DNA of 11,697 bases. Source: Thermoproteota archaeon (GTDB lineage Archaea > Korarchaeota > JAOZGF01 > JAOZFZ01). A program made the position numbers and the translations under genes. Below the pieces are notes generated by a model. That model was not told the DNA's origin, ran no database searches, and was given only the letters and a program-made list of their open reading frames with translations. This document shows positions 7,305 through 11,697 of this stretch, in pieces. The stretch spans positions 1 through 11,697 of the forward strand of contig JAOZFT010000014.1 in NCBI GenBank assembly GCA_027492035.1, given 5' to 3'. The first letter of the stretch is position 1. Each line of letters opens with the position of its first letter.

Positions 7305-8030
7305 ATGGAGAGTGTCGTCGATAAACTGCAAAGACTTGGACTCACTGAGTATGAGGCCAGAGTTTATCTTAGCTTGCTTAGTGGCAATGTGAACAGTGCT
7401 TCAAGGCTTTCAGAAGGGTCAGGTGTGCCTAGGACTAAGATATATTCTGTTTTAAGGTCTTTGCATCGAAAAGGATGGGTTCGCATTTATTCAGGTGTTC
7501 CTCTGCTTTTCAAAGCTGTCGATCCACATGAAGTTTTCGCTAAGATAAGAAAGAGCTACAGTGAATTCCTGGAATCCATTCAGGCGACACTTGATAAGGA
7601 AGTGTTAAAGATGAAGGAAAAGTTTCTGATCAAAAAATTCGATGTTGGACTTGAAAAACTGCGGGAAGCTATAGAAAAAGCAAAAACTGTGTGGATAAAC
7701 AATGCAACCACCGATTTCCTTAAAAGGGTAAGTAATTCATTCAACGAAGGAGCCGAGGTAAAGGTTTCACTGTTCCCAGGGGAAATGGGAATCAAAGTAG
7801 AGGGGAATATTGAGTTTAGGGAGGCAGAAGTGAAAATTGTTTGCTTGGTGAGAAACAGGGAAACCCCTTCCATTTCAATAATTCTAGACGAGGAAAGAGT
7901 TTTCACCGTGTTTAAAGATCCCTTGAACAATCGATATTTTGTAGATGAAATGCTGTATGATGAATGCACTAAATGCTTCCTGGAATGGCATGGTTTAAGC
8001 TGGGAAGCAGAGGTAAAGGATTTGAGGTGA
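7305..8030 (+). CDS. TrmB-family transcriptional regulator (241 residues)
   Basis: The N-terminal 72 residues form the winged helix of TrmB regulators: LQRLGLTEYEARVYLSLLSG, then LSEGSGVPRTKIYSVLRSL, with the recognition helix around 41-54 and the wing ending at LLFKAVDP. A helical linker (75-125) likely mediates dimerisation. The effector domain follows, with VWINN (129-133) and ending in YDECTKC (Cys221, Cys224). In this family the C-terminal domain senses sugars or other small molecules. The CxxC pair is not something I associate with sugar-binding TrmB and might bind metal or sense redox. No transporter or sugar-pathway gene is adjacent, so the regulon is unclear. Start ATG 7305 has no clear Shine-Dalgarno, as expected for a first gene. 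Its stop is followed after seven bases by a second gene repeating its effector domain. Confidence 0.88.
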   Translation: MESVVDKLQRLGLTEYEARVYLSLLSGNVNSASRLSEGSGVPRTKIYSVLRSLHRKGWVRIYSGVPLLFKAVDPHEVFAKIRKSYSEFLESIQATLDKEVLKMKEKFLIKKFDVGLEKLREAIEKAKTVWINNATTDFLKRVSNSFNEGAEVKVSLFPGEMGIKVEGNIEFREAEVKIVCLVRNRETPSISIILDEERVFTVFKDPLNNRYFVDEMLYDECTKCFLEWHGLSWEAEVKDLR

Positions 8031-8037
8031 TGGAGAG

Positions 8038-8472
8038 GTGCCAATTGTAGATGGTAGATATGAAGCCAAAATCTCAACGACGTTTGCCACTGTGGACGAG
8101 GGAATTGAACAGATTAAAGAAATGATTCAGAAATCAAGAAGAGTAAGGATTAACAACGTCCCAGTAAAATTGTTAAATGACCTGAAACCCTTATTGAAAG
8201 ACAAAGACTTAAAAATTATTCTTCCCCTTGGTGAAAAGCCAACTGAGGAATTAAAAAACCTGGGCGAAGTTGCAACGACAAAGTCGAGAATTTACGTTGA
8301 CTTTAAGGGCAAAGAAGCAAACACAGGGTCCTTTGTTTTTTCAACTGTCATTTTCAATGTAACATGGCTTGGAGATGAAATATTTGAGGTTTCAACGATG
8401 GAGTACAGTAAATGTGTAAAGTGCCTCCGAGAAACATTTGAAACAGCTTGGCGCTACTCAAAAAAGAAGTAA
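8038..8472 (+). CDS. Free-standing TrmB-type effector domain, paralogue of the upstream regulator's C-terminus
   Basis: A 144-residue protein without a DNA-binding domain. Its sequence parallels residues 114-241 of the regulator before it: VDEGIEQIKEMIQKS against VGLEKLREAIEKA, VRINN (36-40) against VWINN, and YSKCVKC (123-129) against YDECTKC. The INN-to-first-Cys distance is 86 here and 88 there. GTG 8038 is the start; its Shine-Dalgarno GAGGTGA (8024-8030) lies across the last codons of the upstream gene, so the two are translationally coupled. The obvious reading is a domain duplication giving a hetero-oligomeric sensor partner, or a dominant modulator of the DNA-binding protein. An alternative is a former second full-length TrmB that lost its N-terminus, but the tight junction and its own ribosome site argue for a functional gene. 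Confidence 0.75.
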   Translation: MPIVDGRYEAKISTTFATVDEGIEQIKEMIQKSRRVRINNVPVKLLNDLKPLLKDKDLKIILPLGEKPTEELKNLGEVATTKSRIYVDFKGKEANTGSFVFSTVIFNVTWLGDEIFEVSTMEYSKCVKCLRETFETAWRYSKKK

Positions 8473-8490
8473 AAACCTGTCATTAATTTG

Positions 8491-8924
8491 ATGAAGCAAC
8501 CTAAATACATATTACATGGCAAAGTTCACTCTGAAACTGTTTTCAGCGAGCACACTTATGACCAGACGTCAATTGAGCTTCCTGACCTGTTAATGATTAA
8601 TACCTATATCTTAGGTGAGATTCTAGCCTTTTTGCTTTTACTAATTAAAAATAAAACTTCCACAGAGGTATCTATCCCATCCCTACTCTTTTTTATGTTG
8701 GTGATAGGCTGAACTTCAGCGGCAGCTGGTTTTCATCAATGCATGTTAATCATCTGTTGGTGATATTGGTAAGCATGTCTTTGTTTGAAAGGTCATCAAA
8801 GGAAAGAAGAGATTTTTGGATTGGTATAGGGGGTAGGTGTATTCCTTATACTTTGTCTGTTATTTACAATGAAAAGGTATCATTCAACTCATCCAGAGGC
8901 CTACAAGATTCTTTTAGGTATTAG
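8491..8924 (+). pseudogene. Unrecognised protein, about 145 residues, split by an apparent one-base deletion
   Basis: Starting 18 bases after the preceding gene (ATG 8491, or TTG 8488), one frame reads MKQPKYILHGKVHSETVF to VSIPSLLF and stops at 8712. The next frame stays open across the junction, reading FYVGDRLNFSGSWFSSMHVN and on to DSFRY at 8924. One extra T in the run of six T at 8689-8694 joins them as LLFFYVGDRLNFSG. The product has a hydrophobic segment (about 35-60, LLMINTYILGEILAFLLLLI) that may be a membrane helix or buried core. I do not recognise a family. No Shine-Dalgarno is visible. It may be part of the TrmB transcript or a decaying neighbour. Confidence 0.4.
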
Positions 8925-9095
8925 CTGGCAAGGACCAGAATTTAAATAGAGACACTTTGACAAATTTTATTGCAATTAATTAAAAGGTTCATTAACTTTT
9001 TTTAGCAATTGAATAATTAAACCCATTAGAACAGAGAGTGATTAACTATTAAATTTTCAAGTTATGCCTCAGAGTATTATTTTAGGGGGATGGAC

Positions 9096-9105
9096 ACTTA
9101 TAAGT
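9096..9105 (+). promoter_or_regulatory. Candidate TATA box/palindrome before the MNT-HEPN operon
   Basis: ACTTATAAGT is a perfect 10-bp palindrome containing a TATA-like core, about 55 bases before the GTG at 9159. Used as a TATA box it would place the transcript start near 9127. The surrounding 8925-9158 is very AT-rich and contains no gene. Confidence 0.3.
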
Positions 9106-9158
9106 AGTTAATAAGTTAAAGTCTTAGCGTTAATTAATCCTTCTTTAAAATTTTAAAC

Positions 9159-9620
9159 GTGATTCTTTTGAGTGATACAGGTAAACTGTCTAAAGCTGTT
9201 AAACAACTTGTTAGAGAGCTTGGTGACAGAGTTGTAGCTGTATCATTGTTTGGTAGTCAGGCGAGGGGGGAGGTTACAAGTCGAAGCGACTATGACTTCT
9301 TCGTGGTTGTTAAGGATCTAAAAGAGGGGAATAGAAGGTTTAAAATCTATGATCCCCTCTATAAAGTGTTAAAAAGAGATGTTACAGTCATAGATATGGA
9401 TGAAGACTCTCTTTTTAGGGAAGACCTCACCATAAATTCTCTACTACTGAACATAGCTTGGGATAGCATAGTGCTTTATGACCCGGAAGGGAAACTAAGA
9501 AACCTTTTTAAACGAATTAAAAATGCCGTGGAGAAGAGCGGGTTAAAAAGATATAGAACAAAAAATGGAAAGTATGGTTGGAAACCTGTGAAGGGGAAGC
9601 TAAAAACAATAGAGGTATAA
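9159..9620 (+). CDS. MNT nucleotidyltransferase, antitoxin-type partner of HEPN
   Basis: A minimal nucleotidyltransferase of the polymerase-beta superfamily, 153 residues. It has the signature GSQARGE (32-38) followed by SDYDFFV (43-49), supplying the GS and DxD (Asp44, Asp46) for metal and nucleotide. A third candidate carboxylate is in RDVTVID (Asp74). In HEPN/MNT toxin-antitoxin pairs the MNT protein inactivates the HEPN ribonuclease, in studied cases by adding AMP groups to it. GTG 9159 is taken as the start; TTG 9168 is an in-frame alternative and no Shine-Dalgarno separates them. The C-terminus (about 120-153) is basic and longer than a minimal MNT core. The HEPN gene follows after two bases. 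Confidence 0.88.
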   Translation: MILLSDTGKLSKAVKQLVRELGDRVVAVSLFGSQARGEVTSRSDYDFFVVVKDLKEGNRRFKIYDPLYKVLKRDVTVIDMDEDSLFREDLTINSLLLNIAWDSIVLYDPEGKLRNLFKRIKNAVEKSGLKRYRTKNGKYGWKPVKGKLKTIEV

Positions 9621-9622
9621 AC

Positions 9623-10048
9623 TTGAAGATAAACCCTGAAAGTGAAGTAAAATATAGGGTTAAGCTGGCAAAGGGGTATTTAGAAAAAGCCGAGAAATTT
9701 TACGCCACAGAAGACTATAAAGAATCTGTGGAGGCCTCTCAACTGGCAGTGGAAAACGCTGCAAAAGCCGTTATAGCTGTGGCTAGGATTCCAAGCTGGA
9801 GCCATGATCCTTCAAGTGAACTTCTGGAAATAATGGATAAGTTACCTAAAAACAAATGGAAAATGATTGAAGAGTTAGCCAAGCTGGTGCATGAACTTGC
9901 ACCTGAGCATGGATTAACGACGTATGGTAAACCCTCAGAAGGACTGACCCCATGGGAAATATATGATAAAGGGAAGGCCCTAGAAGCTTTAAAGAAATCC
10001 AGGAAAGCTCTTCAATTAACTAGAAAAATACTTCATGGAGGAAACTGA
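9623..10048 (+). CDS. HEPN-domain protein, toxin-type partner of MNT
   Basis: A 141-residue all-helical HEPN protein. The first helix is KLAKGYLEKAEKFYATEDY, the second YKESVEASQLAVENAAKAVI, followed by the family motif as RIPSWSH (Arg55, five residues, His61), then PSSELLEIMDKL. HEPN proteins of this type are usually metal-independent RNases held in check by the adjacent MNT. I chose TTG 9623, preceded by GAGG with seven bases between, over ATG 9578, which would overlap the MNT gene by 43 bases and add an unrelated-looking N-terminus. The motif is R-x5-H and is not followed by the x-Tyr that is the AMP acceptor in HepT-type toxins, so this pair may use a different site or mechanism. Some archaeal HEPN proteins of this family are not proven toxins. 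Confidence 0.85.
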   Translation: MKINPESEVKYRVKLAKGYLEKAEKFYATEDYKESVEASQLAVENAAKAVIAVARIPSWSHDPSSELLEIMDKLPKNKWKMIEELAKLVHELAPEHGLTTYGKPSEGLTPWEIYDKGKALEALKKSRKALQLTRKILHGGN

Positions 10049-10074
10049 TAGATTTCCTGGGGGAGCTTACCAAT

Positions 10075-10365
10075 GTGAAGTTGAAAGATGAAAGGTCAAG
10101 GAAAATAGCTGTGATAAATCAGGAAACCCTTAAAAACCTATCATTTGAAAAACTTGAAGGATACTTAAAGAATGGATATGGATTCATGAAGCCATGGAGC
10201 TTCAATAAAATGAGTAATGAAGTGGTCAGTGAAGGCTTAGAAGCGGTTTCAGATCAAGTTGAGGAGTTCATCAGAAACAATTTTGAAGTCATACTTTTAA
10301 GCTGTAATACACCTAAAGAAAAAAGGTTCCTTAAACAAGCTGAAAAGAGGAAATTGAAAAATTGA
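10075..10365 (+). CDS. Small hypothetical protein downstream of HEPN/MNT
   Basis: A 96-residue, highly charged protein starting at GTG 10075, with GGGGGAG (10059-10065) nine bases upstream. It lies 26 bases after the HEPN stop on the same strand, so it should be on the same transcript. It reads INQETLKNLSFEKLEGYLKN, later VVSEGLEAVSDQVEEFIRNN and a hydrophobic strand VILLSC, ending in a Lys/Arg-rich tail. I recognise no family and no catalytic motif. Predicted helices and one core strand suggest a small alpha/beta fold. It may be a third component of the toxin-antitoxin unit, a truncated gene, or an unrelated passenger. Confidence 0.6.
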   Translation: MKLKDERSRKIAVINQETLKNLSFEKLEGYLKNGYGFMKPWSFNKMSNEVVSEGLEAVSDQVEEFIRNNFEVILLSCNTPKEKRFLKQAEKRKLKN

Positions 10366-10433
10366 GAGGGTGAAAATTTAATTTTTTAGGATCTGGGAAC
10401 CTTTAAACACATGGTAGGGGATCCTGGTAACCA

Positions 10434-10727
10434 ATGTGGGGAAGTGGAAGTGATTTGGAAGTAGTAAAATCGAGGTTCTTGATTCCATAGCAAGTGAAAC
10501 CAGGGCTTGCAGGAGGTGTGGTCTCTGGGAGAAAAGGGAAAAAAGCTGTTCCCGGTGAGGGAAGCATAGATGCCCAAATAATGTTTATAAGTGAGGCTCT
10601 AGGTGTAAATGAAGACATACGGGGAAGACCGTTTGTAGGGGCTGCCGGTAAACTTCTGGATAAACTGATAAACGATGTATTGAGACTTGAAAAAGGAGAG
10701 GTTTACATAACAAATGTTGTGAAATGT
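10434..10727 (+). pseudogene. Type IV uracil-DNA glycosylase, frameshifted and truncated
   Basis: Remains of an iron-sulfur uracil-DNA glycosylase (family 4), which removes uracil from DNA. ATG 10434 reads MWGSGSDLEVVKSRF. A different frame then carries LDSIASETRACRRCGLWEKR with the first two cluster cysteines (CRRC). The first frame resumes with KAVPGEGSIDAQIMFISEA and continues GRPFVGAAGKLLDKLI to ITNVVKC at 10727, the third cysteine. The second frame change is at a run of six A (10539-10544), where one A too many explains it. The motif normally GEAPG is SEALG here, so catalytic residues have also drifted. Everything after the third cysteine, including the fourth and the active-site HPS-type region, is missing. 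The following sequence belongs to no recognisable part of the gene. Not functional. Confidence 0.8.
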
Positions 10728-10760
10728 TCTTTTTCATGGCGACAAACTTCACGTTCACCG

Positions 10761-11400
10761 TTAAATCTCTCTCCTCTTTGCACTTGAAAGGTAGCCTATA
10801 GTCCTGTAAACTTGGCTTAGAGTTACTCCTCCCCTTATCTTAAACGTTCTAACAATATCCTTGTAAATTGTAAGGTTCAAGTACGTTTTGAGGCTTTCAG
10901 CAGCTAAGTATAAATCATCCGTCTTAACAACCTCAGGATAACCACCCCCCAACAAATAATCATGCAGTAAAAGTGTTATGCGGTCTATATCCCCTGCCAA
11001 GTTGTTTGCTTTCTCTCTCAAAGTCGAATAAAAAACATTCGAATTATTTTTCTGTATTGATTTTTTCAACGCTTTCCTAAGATCAATTAACTCTATCAAG
11101 TTTTCTCTCAAAATCTTTCTTTTCCATATGAAAACGAATTGTTTCAAGAAATTTCATTGGAAACACTATTTGAAGAAGCATTAGTCCTACAAGTGCCTCT
11201 GCCCCACCTGTTAAAACGTTTACGCTTGAAGATCCCGAAACAATAAACTTCACCTTATAGCTCAGGTCAAACTATCTTTTCAGAACAAGCTCCCAGCCCT
11301 TTAGAGTCTGAACCTCATCTAAGAAAACATATACCTTTCCGTAACATCCGAAAATCACAGTTTAAGAATGTACTTTGAATAGAGGTCGAAAAATTTATAT
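10761..11400 (-). pseudogene. Decayed AAA/DUF4143 ATPase, truncated at its C-terminus
   Basis: Minus-strand pieces of a P-loop ATPase related in type to the intact one at 2251-3459. Around 11345-11309 it reads YGKVYVFLDEVQ (Walker B), then KGWELVLKR, a TAG stop (11274-11272), and KVKFIVSGSSSVNVLTGG, the sensor-1 region. After a frame change near 11130-11150 it continues DLRKALKKSIQKN, LLHDYLLGGGYPEVV and YLNLTIYKDIVRTF, hallmarks of the DUF4143 region. It ends at YRTIGYLSS near 10785, so the C-terminal third is lost. Upstream, scraps such as FFDLYSKYI are visible in another frame to about 11400. No Walker A can be found, and further scraps up to 11520 cannot be assigned. At least one stop, two frame changes and a 3' truncation make it dead. 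Confidence 0.75.
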
Positions 11401-11600
11401 CATTAAAAAGCTGCTCAGGAGAAGAATCTCACCATAAAAACTTGTCCCTTACAATGGCTGTGTTAGCTAATAACTTGACCAATGTAACGGTCAAAAAAGT
11501 CATTACTGAGCAACTGAGAAAGCACCTCTAACCATCACCTTTTTAATGACATGAACGAAAACTAAAAATCTAACCATATCCCCTCATAATCTTTGTCTCT
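11401..11600. other. Gap between ATPase pseudogene and CRISPR array
   Basis: No gene is supported. The minus strand may contain more ATPase debris in shifting frames (for example IVRDKFLW then PEQLFNDINFS). In the orientation inferred for the array this is the leader-distal flank, so no leader is expected here. Confidence 0.4.
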
Positions 11601-11697
11601 CTTTCAATTCTCTTTCCTGAAACTCCTTTTCATATTTCAAATTTGCTTGATATTACTTACCTTTCAATTCTCTTTCTGTGAGATTCTTTTCTGAAAC
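11601..11697 (-). CRISPR. End of a CRISPR array: two repeats and one spacer
   Basis: A 37-nt repeat occupies 11661-11697. On the minus strand it starts GTTTCAG and ends GAAAGAGAATTGAAAG; the final ATTGAAAG is the classic 8-nt crRNA handle of archaeal type I and III repeats, which sets the strand. The second copy at 11601-11623 keeps the outer 16 and 7 bases (plus strand CTTTCAATTCTCTTTC and CTGAAAC) but lacks the 14 between. With that alignment the spacer is 11624-11660, 37 nt, a normal length. The defective copy should be the leader-distal end; leader, remaining spacers and any cas genes would be right of the window. With only two repeats, one defective, the call rests mainly on the handle and the spacing. 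Confidence 0.75.

Noticed and set aside
7580-8077. Minus-strand 165-residue ORF opposite the TrmB gene
   Set aside because: Ser/Leu/His-rich antisense shadow; the plus strand carries a clear TrmB domain structure.

Overview
The window looks like an AT-rich archaeal chromosome, probably from the TACK/Thermoproteota side, though the lineage is a guess. Archaeal signs are the two-subunit aconitase-X-type phosphomevalonate dehydratase of the archaeal mevalonate pathway, TrmB-type regulators, a type IV uracil-DNA glycosylase relic, a HEPN/MNT pair, many GTG and TTG starts, and a CRISPR repeat ending in ATTGAAAG. Coding density is uneven: intact operons are separated by decayed genes and gene-poor AT-rich stretches.

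Layout. 1-480: a heavily damaged gene for a thiamine-diphosphate enzyme of the acetolactate-synthase type. 480-1017: gene-poor. 1018-1803 (minus): an unrecognised gene broken by frameshifts. 1804-2250: nothing convincing. 2251-3459 (minus): an intact AAA/DUF4143-type ATPase. A divergent promoter region with palindromes follows, then an operon (plus): phosphomevalonate dehydratase large subunit (3615-4832), small subunit (4834-5265) and a small V4R-like protein (5308-5709). 5847-6807 (minus): an alpha-helical toroid-like protein split by two frameshifts. 6808-7304: intergenic, with a GC-rich island and a 22-bp inverted repeat. 7305-8472: a TrmB regulator and a free-standing second copy of its effector domain, translationally coupled. 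8491-8924: an orphan gene split by one frameshift. 9159-10365: MNT nucleotidyltransferase, HEPN protein and a third small gene. 10434-10727: a uracil-DNA glycosylase pseudogene cut off at its 3' side, facing a decayed AAA/DUF4143 ATPase (minus, 10761 to about 11400), also cut at its 3' end. 11601-11697: the end of a CRISPR array, with one internally deleted repeat, one 37-nt spacer and one full 37-nt repeat ending exactly at the window edge.

How the parts relate. The dehydratase subunits convert (R)-5-phosphomevalonate to trans-anhydromevalonate 5-phosphate for isoprenoid lipid synthesis. The HEPN/MNT pair and CRISPR array are mobile or defence-type content, and the dead genes around them suggest a turnover zone. 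The most unusual intact item is the TrmB pair, whose two effector domains share a spaced INN...CxKC pattern. A recurring technical or biological feature is that several split genes are explained by one-base length changes, mostly in homopolymer runs. This must be separated from real gene decay before any of them is called dead.
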